This document shows positions 22,207-30,154 of a stretch of DNA of 45,324 nt, piece by piece. The stretch covers positions 1 through 45,324 of the forward strand of contig CACWWC010000012.1 of the NCBI GenBank assembly GCA_902764545.1, given 5' to 3'. This DNA comes from an uncultured Erysipelotrichaceae bacterium. Its GTDB lineage: Bacteria > Bacillota_I > Bacilli_A > RF39 > UBA660. The translations under genes and the position numbers were made by a program. Numbering within the stretch: the stretch's first letter is position 1; every line of letters begins with the position of its first letter. Under the pieces are notes generated by a model, which searched no databases, was not told the origin of the DNA, and saw only the letters and a program-made list of their open reading frames with translations.

Positions 22207-23325
22207 ATGGGTTTAATTAAGGCTGCAGTGCAAGCTGTAGGAAGTACACTTCATGATCAATGGAAAGATTATATTAGGTGTGAGGATTTAGGAAATGATA
22301 TTTTAATGAAGAAAGTATCAACTCCAAACGGAATTATTTCAAAAGATAGTGCAATTCAGGTTTCTCCTGGACAAATTGCTGTCATTTTTGAAAGTGGTAA
22401 GGTTGTTGATGCAACTGCTGAAGAGGGTATTTATACTTTTGATCAATCATCATCTCCAACTTTCTTTGCTGGACAGTTTGGAGAAGTATTTAAAGAAATG
22501 TGGACAAGATTTGTTTACAATGGTGGTGTAAGTAAGGAACAAGCTGTTTTCTATTTGAATGCAAAAGAAATCTTGGATAATAAATTTGGAACACCAGCTC
22601 CAATTCCATTTCAGGATTGGTCTCATCCAATTCCAAATCAAATGACAGGAACTATGACTCCTTTAAGAGTTGAAGTAAAGTGTTTTGGTAAATATACTTT
22701 TAAAATTAGTGATCCAGCAACTTTTATGAGTAGAATTGCAGGAACTGCTGATGAATATAGAAAAGAAGAAATTGTAGAACAAATGAGAAGTGAAGTTATT
22801 GGAGCTTTTCAAAATGTCTTAAATGAGCTTGGTAATTCAAATCATAAGGTTCCAGTACTAGAATTACCTAGTGCAACAGATGAAATTAAGACTACAATGG
22901 ATGAAAAGGTTTTTGATCAACCAATCAGAGATCGTGGTTTAAGTATTGTTGGATTTGTTGTTGAGTCTGTAACATTAGATGATGAATCTAATAAGAAAAT
23001 TGATAACTATGAGCTATCTTCAAATTCATATATGCAACAAGGAACTCTTACAGGAGCTTATGCACAAGCTGTTAAGGATGCTGCTAATAATGCAAATGGA
23101 GCAGCTAATGGTATGATAGGTGTTGGAATGATGAATATGGCAAGCGGTGGAATGATTGGCGGTGCTGCACAAGCTGCATTCCAAAATCAAGGAGCAACTG
23201 CTGCTGATATGAAAGATTCTTCTCAGAGTACTGAGGCTTCTGCTGGTGCTAAATTCTGTCCTGAATGCGGAACTCCTACAAATGGTTCTAAATTCTGTCC
23301 AAATTGTGGTACAAAATTAGGTTAA
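22207..23325 (+). CDS. YdjI-like SPFH-domain protein with C-terminal zinc ribbon
   Basis: 372-residue SPFH/virion-core-like protein. The SPFH region spans ~20-270 (EVKCFGKYTFKISDP and VGFVVESVTLDDES are characteristic). A Gly/Ala/Met-rich linker follows, and the end is a double zinc knuckle, CPECGTPTNGSKFCPNCGTK. In Bacillus, YdjI recruits PspA to YdjG/YdjH. Cytoplasmic, probably oligomeric at the membrane. It lies 69 bases after the ydjH-like stop, with a TATAAT near 22171 that might add a weak internal promoter. A strong terminator follows. Confidence 0.85.
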   Translation: MGLIKAAVQAVGSTLHDQWKDYIRCEDLGNDILMKKVSTPNGIISKDSAIQVSPGQIAVIFESGKVVDATAEEGIYTFDQSSSPTFFAGQFGEVFKEMWTRFVYNGGVSKEQAVFYLNAKEILDNKFGTPAPIPFQDWSHPIPNQMTGTMTPLRVEVKCFGKYTFKISDPATFMSRIAGTADEYRKEEIVEQMRSEVIGAFQNVLNELGNSNHKVPVLELPSATDEIKTTMDEKVFDQPIRDRGLSIVGFVVESVTLDDESNKKIDNYELSSNSYMQQGTLTGAYAQAVKDAANNANGAANGMIGVGMMNMASGGMIGGAAQAAFQNQGATAADMKDSSQSTEASAGAKFCPECGTPTNGSKFCPNCGTKLG

Positions 23326-23326
23326 T

Positions 23327-23354
23327 AAAAAAATCTCTATATGAGATTTTTTTT
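23327..23354. terminator. Terminator after the ydjI-like gene
   Basis: AAAATCTC and GAGATTTT form a stem with a 5-base loop, flanked by an A-run and a T-run. It could stop transcripts from both directions. Confidence 0.85.
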
Positions 23355-23359
23355 ATGTA

Positions 23360-23452
23360 TTATTTATCATATGGTGTTGGTTTTCCTACTTTTTGTTCTA
23401 AATATTTTTTATATCTCAGTTTATTTTCTTTAAAATTAGGCTCTTTTGACAT
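23360..23452 (-). CDS. Possible 30-residue basic protein
   Basis: On the minus strand an ATG at 23452 opens a 30-residue frame ending KVGKPTPYDK, rich in Lys, Asn and Tyr, with the shared terminator just past its stop. The frame continues upstream to a TTG at 23491. The ribosome site is weak and no homologue is recalled. The composition looks more protein-like than the complementary plus-strand frame, which is a string of Phe/Leu. The rest of 23453-23564 is AT-rich and I see nothing more in it. Confidence 0.3.
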   Translation of the reverse strand: MSKEPNFKENKLRYKKYLEQKVGKPTPYDK

Positions 23453-23564
23453 TTTTTTTCTTAAAAAATATTTTTTTTTACATATTGACAACCTTGTTTT
23501 TCCTTTAAAAAATAAGGAAAAATTAATAATAAAAGTTTTTTATATCATGTTTGATTGATGTTAT

Positions 23565-23593
23565 TTGACTTTGCTGATTATGATTGCTAGAAT
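23565..23593 (+). promoter_or_regulatory. Sigma-A promoter of the ankyrin gene
   Basis: TTGACT at 23565-23570 and TAGAAT at 23588-23593 are 17 bases apart. Confidence 0.65.
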
Positions 23594-23625
23594 ATTGAAT
23601 TGTCCCGTGTAAAGAGGTGTTTATT

Positions 23626-24297
23626 ATGAATAATAAAGAACAGCAAATGATTGATGCTTGTATTGAAGAGCCTTCCCTGGTATTTAAGATGATTACTTTG
23701 GGCTACTTTGATATAGTTGAATATTTAATTGAGGATAACAAAATTAATGTTAATCTTGTGGATAGTGTTGGTAATGACGTTGTCACAAGATTATTAAAAG
23801 CTAGGCAATATGATTTGGTTTTTAAGTTAATGAAAAAGAAAAATTGGAATGTTAATCATAAAAATATTGAGGGAAATACTTTTGGACATATTCTTGCTCA
23901 TGATAACTCATTGTGTGCTTTTAAAGTTGTTGAACTTTTAAATAAGAAAAAGAATTATTCTCCTAATATTAGAAATAATAAGGGGGAGACGATTTTTGAT
24001 AGGGCATTAAAAAATAACTATCTATGTACTGCAATGAAAGTGCTGGAAGATAAAAGATTCAACTCTATTGATTTATCTGCTTTTAAAAGTTTAATAAATA
24101 ATATTTTTAAGAGTAAAGAATATGGTAAGTATACAAAGATAAATTCTTTAGAGATTATTGTTGATAATTTGGAGAAAAGAGAAATTGATCCATCTATTTC
24201 TAGTATTGTTGATAGAATTACTGAAAATATGGATATTATAAAAAATGATATTTTAAATAATAATTCAAAGTTATTATATAAATTAGTCAATGGGTAA
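23626..24297 (+). CDS. Ankyrin-repeat protein
   Basis: 223 residues. At least three ankyrin-like repeats fill residues ~25-140: GYFDIVEYLIEDNKINVNLVD, then a degenerate repeat around VTRLLKARQYDLVFKLM, then NIRNNKGETIFDRALKNNY. The C-terminal third is helical with no known motif. There is no signal peptide or membrane segment, so it should be cytoplasmic and bind another protein; its partner is unknown. The ATG at 23626 follows AAAGAGGTG; a GTG at 23617 is too close to that site. Monocistronic, with its own promoter and terminator. Confidence 0.82.
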   Translation: MNNKEQQMIDACIEEPSLVFKMITLGYFDIVEYLIEDNKINVNLVDSVGNDVVTRLLKARQYDLVFKLMKKKNWNVNHKNIEGNTFGHILAHDNSLCAFKVVELLNKKKNYSPNIRNNKGETIFDRALKNNYLCTAMKVLEDKRFNSIDLSAFKSLINNIFKSKEYGKYTKINSLEIIVDNLEKREIDPSISSIVDRITENMDIIKNDILNNNSKLLYKLVNG

Positions 24298-24313
24298 TCA
24301 TATTACCTTTTTT
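24293..24313 (+). terminator. Small terminator of the ankyrin gene
   Basis: GGTAAT and ATTACC with a 3-base loop, followed by six T, overlapping the stop codon. The stem is short. Confidence 0.6.
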
Positions 24314-24330
24314 ATTTGCTTTTTTAATAA

Positions 24331-24359
24331 TTGATATTTTTCATAAAATATGATAAATT
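24331..24359 (+). promoter_or_regulatory. Possible promoter of miaB
   Basis: TTGATA at 24331-24336 and TAAATT at 24354-24359 are 17 bases apart; a nearby TATAAT lies at 24359-24364 with a longer spacer. Confidence 0.45.
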
Positions 24360-24383
24360 ATAATAGTTTTAAGGAGTGGTAAT

Positions 24384-25796
24384 ATGCATTTGCCTGATTT
24401 TAAGGAAGCTAGAACTCGTGATAAGAGAAAATATAATAGAATTGACTTTAAGATTGATGATAGTATTGAAAAAAAATACTTAGGAAAGAAATATTATGTA
24501 AAAACTTATGGATGTCAGATGAATGAGCATGATACTGAAAATATTTGTGCTTTACTTGAAGCTTTAGGGTTTTCTTTAGTATATGATTATAATGATGCGG
24601 ATTTGGTTTTATTAAATACATGCAGTATACGTGAAAACGCTCATAATAAAGCATTTGGTATGCTTGGGAGACTTAAGCACCTTAAGTCACAAAAGAAGGA
24701 CTTGTTGATTGGTTTATGTGGTTGTATGGCTCAAGAGGCTAAAGTTGTTGATGAAATTCTTAATGATTATAAGTTTGTTAATTTTGTATTTGGAACACAT
24801 AATATTTATCAGTTACCAGAAATTATTGATAAGGCTGTGGATACTAACAAACAACAAATAGAGGTTTATTCTCGTGAGGGGGATTTAGTTGAAGGGCTTC
24901 CTGTAGTTAGAGCAAATAATTATAAAGCTTATGTAAATATTATTTATGGCTGTGATAAATTTTGTACGTATTGTATAGTTCCTTATACTAGAGGTAGAGA
25001 GCGTAGTAGAAAAAAAGAGGATATTCTTAAAGAAGTGAGAGAATTAGTAGATGAAGGATATAGGGAGGTCACTTTACTTGGGCAAAATGTTAATGCTTAT
25101 GGGAAGGATTTATATGATGATTATAATATGGGCGATTTACTTGAAGATGTGGCTAATCTAGGTATTCCTCGAATTAGGTTTATGACGAGTCATCCATGGG
25201 ATTTTACTGATAAAATGATTGAAGTAATCGCTAAATATCCTAATATAATGCCAAGTGTCCATTTGCCTGTGCAAAGTGGGTCAAATCGTATTTTAAAGTT
25301 AATGGGAAGACGTTATACTAGGGAATCTTACATGGATTTGTTTCATAAAATTAAAGATACAATTCCAAATGTTGCTATTTCTACTGATATAATTGTTGGT
25401 TTTCCTGGAGAGAATGAAAAAGATTTCTTAGAAACTTTGTCTCTTGTTGAAGAATGTAAGTTTGATAATGCTTTTACTTTTATTTTCTCTCAAAGAGAGG
25501 GAACTCCTGCTTGTAAGTTAGAAGATAATACTTCGTTGGAGGAAAAAGAAAAAAGATTATATAAACTAAATGAAGTTGTGAATAAATATTTTTTAGAAAA
25601 TAATAAATGTCTTGAAGGTAAAATAGTTAAAGTATTGGTTGAGGGTGTATCTGATAAAAAGAATATGTATTTTGGTTATAGTGATACTAATAAACTTATT
25701 AATTTTACCAGTGATAAGGATATTTATTGTGGTGATATTGTTGATGTTGAAATAACATCTGCAAAGACATGGAGTTTGGATGGAAGAATTAAATAA
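24384..25796 (+). CDS. miaB: tRNA-2-methylthio-N6-dimethylallyladenosine synthase MiaB
   Basis: Radical-SAM methylthiotransferase of 470 residues that converts i6A37 to ms2i6A37 in tRNAs reading UNN codons. The N-terminal UPF0004 domain supplies three cluster cysteines (KTYGCQMNEHD, NTCSIREN and GLCGCMA). The radical-SAM motif is CDKFCTYC. A TRAM-type C-terminal domain ends GRIK. A ~30-residue N-terminal extension before the UPF0004 domain is like that of the Bacillus protein (YmcB). The start follows AAGGAGTGG. The 3' end overlaps the next gene by 17 bases, as in the conserved Bacillus pair ymcB-ymcA. Confidence 0.96.
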   Translation: MHLPDFKEARTRDKRKYNRIDFKIDDSIEKKYLGKKYYVKTYGCQMNEHDTENICALLEALGFSLVYDYNDADLVLLNTCSIRENAHNKAFGMLGRLKHLKSQKKDLLIGLCGCMAQEAKVVDEILNDYKFVNFVFGTHNIYQLPEIIDKAVDTNKQQIEVYSREGDLVEGLPVVRANNYKAYVNIIYGCDKFCTYCIVPYTRGRERSRKKEDILKEVRELVDEGYREVTLLGQNVNAYGKDLYDDYNMGDLLEDVANLGIPRIRFMTSHPWDFTDKMIEVIAKYPNIMPSVHLPVQSGSNRILKLMGRRYTRESYMDLFHKIKDTIPNVAISTDIIVGFPGENEKDFLETLSLVEECKFDNAFTFIFSQREGTPACKLEDNTSLEEKEKRLYKLNEVVNKYFLENNKCLEGKIVKVLVEGVSDKKNMYFGYSDTNKLINFTSDKDIYCGDIVDVEITSAKTWSLDGRIK

Positions 25797-26115
25797 AGAA
25801 TTAGATGATTTAGTTAGGTTTATTATTAATTCTTATGACTATAAGAAGTGTTTAGAATTAAAAAAACAGATGGATAGAAATGATGATGTTAAAGAGTTAA
25901 TTGATATAGTAAAGAGGTTACAAAAAGAATATGTAAAAAGTAATTATGATGCTGATGTTGGGAAAGAGTTAGATATTGTTAATGAAAAGTTGAATAATGT
26001 ACCTATATATTGTGTTTACAATTCTTGTTTATCTAGAGTTAATAATATGATTGATTATATAAAGAGTAGTCTTAATATTTATTTTGATGATTTATTAAAT
26101 GATAAAAGGAACTAG
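25780..26115 (+). CDS. ymcA: YmcA/YlbF-family regulator (RicA or RicF type)
   Basis: 111 residues, mostly helical, with the Com_YlbF family pattern: a Leu-rich helix pair around KKCLELKKQMDRNDDVKELI, then LQKEYVK. In Bacillus YmcA, YlbF and YaaT form a complex (an RNase Y specificity factor) that governs competence, biofilm formation and sporulation. YmcA and YlbF are paralogues that I cannot separate by sequence here. The overlap with miaB and the position before cotE match the Bacillus ymcB-ymcA-cotE order, so YmcA is favoured. It is shorter than the ~143 residues of Bacillus. A bidirectional terminator follows. Confidence 0.75.
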   Translation: MEELNKELDDLVRFIINSYDYKKCLELKKQMDRNDDVKELIDIVKRLQKEYVKSNYDADVGKELDIVNEKLNNVPIYCVYNSCLSRVNNMIDYIKSSLNIYFDDLLNDKRN

Positions 26116-26133
26116 TGTTTTTCTAGTTCCTTT
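26105..26133. terminator. Bidirectional terminator between convergent genes
   Basis: AAAGGAACTAG and CTAGTTCCTTT form an 11-bp stem with a 7-base T-rich loop. It overlaps the 3' ends of both the ymcA-type gene and the minus-strand phospholipase-like gene. Confidence 0.85.
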
Positions 26134-26738
26134 AAAATTTCTTTTGTTGTATTATCAATAAACTCAGTTATCATATCTTTGTTAATAGAGTATGTTTTCT
26201 CTCCCTTTGAATTTTCAATTATTATACCAATTTTATTAATCAGTATGTCTAATTTTTCTACTGGTATCTCTCTTATACTTGTTTTAGGTTTCTCAAATTC
26301 TTCATAAAATAATGACAAATCTAATTCATATTCATCTATAAGCATTGTATTTAAATTAGTATAGTCAGAATAAATAATTGCACAAACTTCTTCTGGGGAT
26401 GTTCTTAGTACAGTTCCATCTAATAGTTTTATTGTATTATTGTCTGTTATGTTTTTAATAAAATTATCTTCCCACATTTTATCAGTATATAGATGAGTAA
26501 AATAACCTAGATCAAATGAATTGTTCTTAAAATCATGATATTTTCTTATAAATAACTCAATGTTTGGTGTATCAGTCATATAACTATTTTTTAGAAAATG
26601 TGATTTATATTTTGTTTCACCAATTTGTTTTGAAATATCTGGAGCTATTGCGCCTAAATAGTAGTCTTTTTTTCGTTTGATTTTTATTTTTTTTGCAACT
26701 TCTTTTGCTACTGCGATATGTATTATAGATGAAGCCAT
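26112..26738 (-). CDS. Zinc-dependent phospholipase C-like hydrolase
   Basis: 208 residues of the zinc-dependent PLC/S1-P1 nuclease-like family common in Bacillota. It has an N-terminal His in MASSIIHIAVAKEV, GAIAPDI with the family Asp, His in YKSHFLKN, and GYFTHLYTDKMW with His and Asp ligands. No signal peptide is seen, so the enzyme is probably cytoplasmic, unlike secreted alpha-toxin types. Substrate unknown. The ATG follows AAGGAGGACTT. It is the most downstream gene of the minus-strand block but has its own promoter overlapping the end of the TPR gene. Confidence 0.85.
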   Translation of the reverse strand: MASSIIHIAVAKEVAKKIKIKRKKDYYLGAIAPDISKQIGETKYKSHFLKNSYMTDTPNIELFIRKYHDFKNNSFDLGYFTHLYTDKMWEDNFIKNITDNNTIKLLDGTVLRTSPEEVCAIIYSDYTNLNTMLIDEYELDLSLFYEEFEKPKTSIREIPVEKLDILINKIGIIIENSKGEKTYSINKDMITEFIDNTTKEILKELEKH

Positions 26739-26762
26739 ATAAGTCCTCCTTATTATGATTAA

Positions 26763-26791
26763 ATTATAGCATTTTTTATTAGTTATTTCTA
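26763..26791 (-). promoter_or_regulatory. Possible promoter of the phospholipase-like gene
   Basis: Read on the minus strand, TATAAT (26763-26768) is preceded by TAGAAA (26786-26791) with a 17-base spacer. The -35 is weak. Confidence 0.5.
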
Positions 26792-27243
26792 GTATAATGT
26801 TTGTATTGTTCTAAATTTTTGTATAATTGTAATTCTTTTCTTCTTATTCTTTCTGCGTCATTATTATCAATTATTAATTGTTCATTATTGCTCTTAGTTG
26901 AAGTTTTCTTGATAGTTACTATTTTATCTTTCTTTTGTTCACTTAATTTTTTAGTTGATTTTGTATTCATTTCTTTTATAATTTTTTTGTTTTTATTATT
27001 AGGTTTTTGTGCTAATGCTTTCTTATAATACTTGATTGCCTTTTTATAATTTTTATTTTTATAGAAAATATTACCTTGGTTATAGTATACAATATATGGA
27101 TTATTTAAATTTATTATATATAGAAAATTATTTATATATTGATTATTTGTTTTGTAAACTATGAGATTAATAGTAAACCTCATTACTAAATTAAATAAAA
27201 TAATGATAAGTATTATTATAATATGTTTTATCAATTTGTTCAT
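26779..27243 (-). CDS. Membrane-anchored TPR protein (BatC-like)
   Basis: 154 residues. One N-terminal membrane segment (~7-27), then a single clear TPR motif: YYNQGNIFYKNKNYKKAIKY followed by YKKALAQKPNN (~55-85). A Lys/Asn-rich charged tail follows. As the last member of the MoxR-DUF58-VWA-VWA cluster it corresponds to BatC of the Bacteroides aerotolerance operon, where TPR proteins act as scaffolds for the VWA membrane proteins. The start overlaps the preceding VWA stop in an ATGA, so translation is coupled. Low identity to any named BatC; assignment rests on motif and order. Confidence 0.75.
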   Translation of the reverse strand: MNKLIKHIIIILIIILFNLVMRFTINLIVYKTNNQYINNFLYIINLNNPYIVYYNQGNIFYKNKNYKKAIKYYKKALAQKPNNKNKKIIKEMNTKSTKKLSEQKKDKIVTIKKTSTKSNNEQLIIDNNDAERIRRKELQLYKNLEQYKHYTRNN

Positions 27244-28019
27244 GGTAGATATCTCCTGTAATCAATTAATTCTATTGTGATAAGAATAAAAAATAGTATA
27301 ATTAACTTTTTTTGTGTTTTTTGTGTATAAAATATCTTTTTGATTTGTATTTCTTTAATTTTATTATTTATTTTTGATTGCTTATTAATAATTTTTAAAT
27401 TTGTTATTCTTGATAACTTTTTTATGTTATTATTTTTTTGGAAATTAATATTTATTATCCCTCCATCTTGTATTAGTTTTTTTATATTTGAATAATTATT
27501 ATAATTTTCATTTTCTTCCGTTATACTTCCATCACTTATAAAAAATAGAATTGTGTTATTTGTTTGTTTTAATGAATTAATTATCTCTTTATATGGTGTA
27601 TTTAAGGAAGATGTTTCTTCATATAATTTATCTATTGTATTTATATTGTTTATATTTCTCATTACAATATCTTTATTATCTGTTAGGGGTATTGTTAATT
27701 CTTGTTGATTATCAAATGTAATAATGGAATAATTATTATTTGGCAATGAATTAATTATTTTTTCCATTGTCTTTTTGGCATAATCAATTCTAGTTCGATT
27801 ATCAATATATTTATTATTCATACTTGAGGATGTATCTAGTACAAACAATATATTTAGCTTTTCAGTATCTTTATAAGTATTTATATTTAAGTTAATTATA
27901 AATAATAATATTATTAATAGAATTTCAACTATACTTTTATTATTATTTTTTAACAAATAGATTATCATAGTGATTGAGAATATTGTTAATACCCAAATTG
28001 GGATGATTGGTTCTATCAT
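27240..28019 (-). CDS. VWA-domain membrane protein (BatB-like)
   Basis: 259 residues. Two N-terminal membrane segments (~5-25 and ~32-46) precede a von Willebrand A domain with an intact metal site DTSSS (~62-66), later Thr in NTPYKE, and ISDGS (Asp ~166). A C-terminal membrane segment (~236-250) follows. The overlap of start and stop with both neighbours is 4 bases, which shows a tight operon. VWA proteins of Bat clusters bind divalent metal and are thought to work with the MoxR chaperone ATPase on membrane or cell-surface assemblies. Confidence 0.82.
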   Translation of the reverse strand: MIEPIIPIWVLTIFSITMIIYLLKNNNKSIVEILLIILLFIINLNINTYKDTEKLNILFVLDTSSSMNNKYIDNRTRIDYAKKTMEKIINSLPNNNYSIITFDNQQELTIPLTDNKDIVMRNINNINTIDKLYEETSSLNTPYKEIINSLKQTNNTILFFISDGSITEENENYNNYSNIKKLIQDGGIININFQKNNNIKKLSRITNLKIINKQSKINNKIKEIQIKKIFYTQKTQKKLIILFFILITIELIDYRRYLP

Positions 28020-28924
28020 AATAATACCTTCTTATTTAGTAATAATAATGTAATTGATATTGTTAAAATAATGAAGTTTATTTTGATTAACTCTTGTCTA
28101 TCTTTTTTCATGTTAATTATTTTTGTAATATTATTTGAAATAGTAGATGACTCAATAAATAACTTTCCTTTTGTGTTTTTCGTTAATGATTCTAGTTCTT
28201 TTTTATTATTTTCTTCAATATTTTTAGGTGTAATAGCATAGATTTTAATATTTTTTTCTTTTGCGACTTTTTCTATATCTTTTATTTTTGTTTCAGATGT
28301 TCCTGCTTTTTTATTATCTGTTGTTATTATTAGTATTTTTTCTTTATTATTTTTTGAAAAGTTTGTAGTACATGACATAATTCCATCTGTTATTAATGAT
28401 GTGCCTTTTAATTTACTGTTTACAAGTGTACCACTTATGGCATAATTTTTAAGATATAAATCTGTATTGTTTGATTCTCTATTTAATTTAAGTGACTTCT
28501 CCAGAGTTCTTAGGGAATTAATATTATATTTGTAGTCATATGTAGTTGGTGATAGAGTGATTGCTGATGTATTAAAAATTGTTATACTAAATCTATTCTT
28601 ATTTTTGGAGTTTTTAATTATTTTTTCAAGGTTTTCTATTGTTTTTGTGTTTGATGTATCTAATGATTGAGATACATCAATACAAAAATTTATATCTTTA
28701 TTATTATTTAGACTATCTTTAGCAATTTTATACATATTTATCGTTGTTATGAATGTTGTTATAAATAGCAGTAAAGTCATTATTTTAAAAATGTTATATT
28801 GAATAACTTTCTTTTTATAATATGGAGTATTTTCAATGTACTTAGTGTTTGCGATAGTGTGTGGAGTTGTTTTTGTTTTAACATCAATAATTATTATCAG
28901 TATTATAATTTCTATCAAAATCAT
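28016..28924 (-). CDS. VWA-domain membrane protein (BatA-like)
   Basis: 302 residues. Membrane segments near 2-14 and ~45-65, then a VWA domain with metal motif DVSQS (~84-88), the Thr region NRESNNTDLYLKN and ITDGI for the second Asp; a C-terminal membrane segment lies at ~285-298. The sequence overlaps the preceding small membrane gene by 41 bases. The ATG at 28924 is supported by AAAGGAG 12 bases upstream. It and the next gene are two different VWA proteins, as in BatA/BatB pairs, and not a recent duplication. Confidence 0.82.
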   Translation of the reverse strand: MILIEIIILIIIIDVKTKTTPHTIANTKYIENTPYYKKKVIQYNIFKIMTLLLFITTFITTINMYKIAKDSLNNNKDINFCIDVSQSLDTSNTKTIENLEKIIKNSKNKNRFSITIFNTSAITLSPTTYDYKYNINSLRTLEKSLKLNRESNNTDLYLKNYAISGTLVNSKLKGTSLITDGIMSCTTNFSKNNKEKILIITTDNKKAGTSETKIKDIEKVAKEKNIKIYAITPKNIEENNKKELESLTKNTKGKLFIESSTISNNITKIINMKKDRQELIKINFIILTISITLLLLNKKVLL

Positions 28925-29333
28925 TTAATATATACTCCTTTGTTCTACATATAAATTTTTTTGTATTCTTATTAATTTGTTTGGAAAACTCGTTTCTGTA
29001 ACATTCATTTATTAATTGCGATAAACTTTTATCTTTTAACTTTGTTATTTCTGTTAATGAATAACTAATTATATTTATACCTGTTCTTTCATAATAATAC
29101 TCTCTTATAATTATGCTTAGTTGTTTGTATAATTCTTTTTTACTTATTTGATTATTATTAATTTTATTTTCAAGAATCATTATTTTTAGAATATATCTTT
29201 TCTTTAATATTTTTTTGTTTCTTATATCTTTAATAGTATTGTTAGTGTGAAGTAAAAAGATTAAAAAGATTATTATTAAAATTATAGTTATTATTGGTTT
29301 TATTGAATATGAGATTAACTTAAATGTATCCAT
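28884..29333 (-). CDS. Small single-pass membrane protein of the Bat cluster
   Basis: 149 residues. One membrane segment (~12-29), then a basic helical domain (KKELYKQLSIIIREYYYERTG) resembling the DUF4381/DUF4129-type proteins that sit at this position, between DUF58 and VWA genes, in many MoxR clusters. No enzymatic motif. Its start overlaps the DUF58 gene by 19 bases and its end overlaps the next VWA gene by 41 bases. Role unknown; presumably part of the membrane complex. Confidence 0.72.
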   Translation of the reverse strand: MDTFKLISYSIKPIITIILIIIFLIFLLHTNNTIKDIRNKKILKKRYILKIMILENKINNNQISKKELYKQLSIIIREYYYERTGINIISYSLTEITKLKDKSLSQLINECYRNEFSKQINKNTKKFICRTKEYILNDFDRNYNTDNNY

Positions 29334-30154
29334 TTTTTTCTTTCCTCCAATAATTTGATTAGTTTTATTACAATTTCTTCTGATGTTTCAATTGTAATTG
29401 AACCGATTTTATATTTTATTAGTTTCTTTTTATTCTGCTTTATTAATTTACTCCTTAATTCTTTTTCTATTTTTCTTAATTTTAAATCTTTTGTAAAGAA
29501 AGTTGATATTCTCTTCTTTTTATCAATATTTAATAGATGATTATTGTGATAATTGTCATTTATATTAATTATGAATACCACATGTTTTTTTGTAATCCGT
29601 TTTAGTAATGTTTCATCTAAATTATCAACTCCCTTAATGTCCGTTATTATAATTATTGTATGTTTTGTTTTAATATTTTCTATACATTTTAGACTTCCAT
29701 GAAGAGTGTTGTTTTCTTGATTATTTTTATAGTTTGTTAGTTTATTATCTAATTCATAGAAATTATTTTTAATATTGGCTATTTCTTGTTTAAAAAGTAT
29801 TCTCAATTTGTCGTCATTGTTTTGAATTATATATCCAAGTATTGATGCAATATTTATTACTATTTCTTTTTTATTTTCATATTTATTAGTTTCGGCATTC
29901 ATACTATTTGAATTATCTAAAACCAAGAGAAAGCTGTTTTGGCTTTTTGATTCATATTCTTTTATTTGTAATTTTTGAGTTTTTGAAGATGCTTTCCAAT
30001 TTATATTTTTTATTTCATCTCCAAGGACATATTCTCTTATATTTTTATATTCATTAATTTGCTTTTTATATATTGATTTATATAATCCGTTCAATATTTT
30101 TAATGTCTTAGCATTAGTTTTGAGAATAATTTCTTTTAAAATCTTATTTTTCAT
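29315..30154 (-). CDS. DUF58 family protein
   Basis: 279 residues. The DUF58 signature REYVLGDEIKNINWKASSKT (~42-61) is clear, followed by a VWA-like fold with a metal site-like DNSNS (~82-86) and IIITDIKG. DUF58 proteins always accompany MoxR ATPases in these operons and are probably clients or adaptors. The usual N-terminal membrane segments of larger DUF58 proteins are absent, so this is the short cytoplasmic type. The ATG overlaps the moxR stop by 4 bases. Confidence 0.88.
   Translation of the reverse strand: MKNKILKEIILKTNAKTLKILNGLYKSIYKKQINEYKNIREYVLGDEIKNINWKASSKTQKLQIKEYESKSQNSFLLVLDNSNSMNAETNKYENKKEIVINIASILGYIIQNNDDKLRILFKQEIANIKNNFYELDNKLTNYKNNQENNTLHGSLKCIENIKTKHTIIIITDIKGVDNLDETLLKRITKKHVVFIININDNYHNNHLLNIDKKKRISTFFTKDLKLRKIEKELRSKLIKQNKKKLIKYKIGSITIETSEEIVIKLIKLLEERKKWIHLS

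Noticed and set aside
23383..23558. Plus-strand frame in the gap after the ydjI-like gene
   Set aside because: It is a Phe/Leu/Tyr-rich string produced by T-rich DNA, without a ribosome site or family resemblance.
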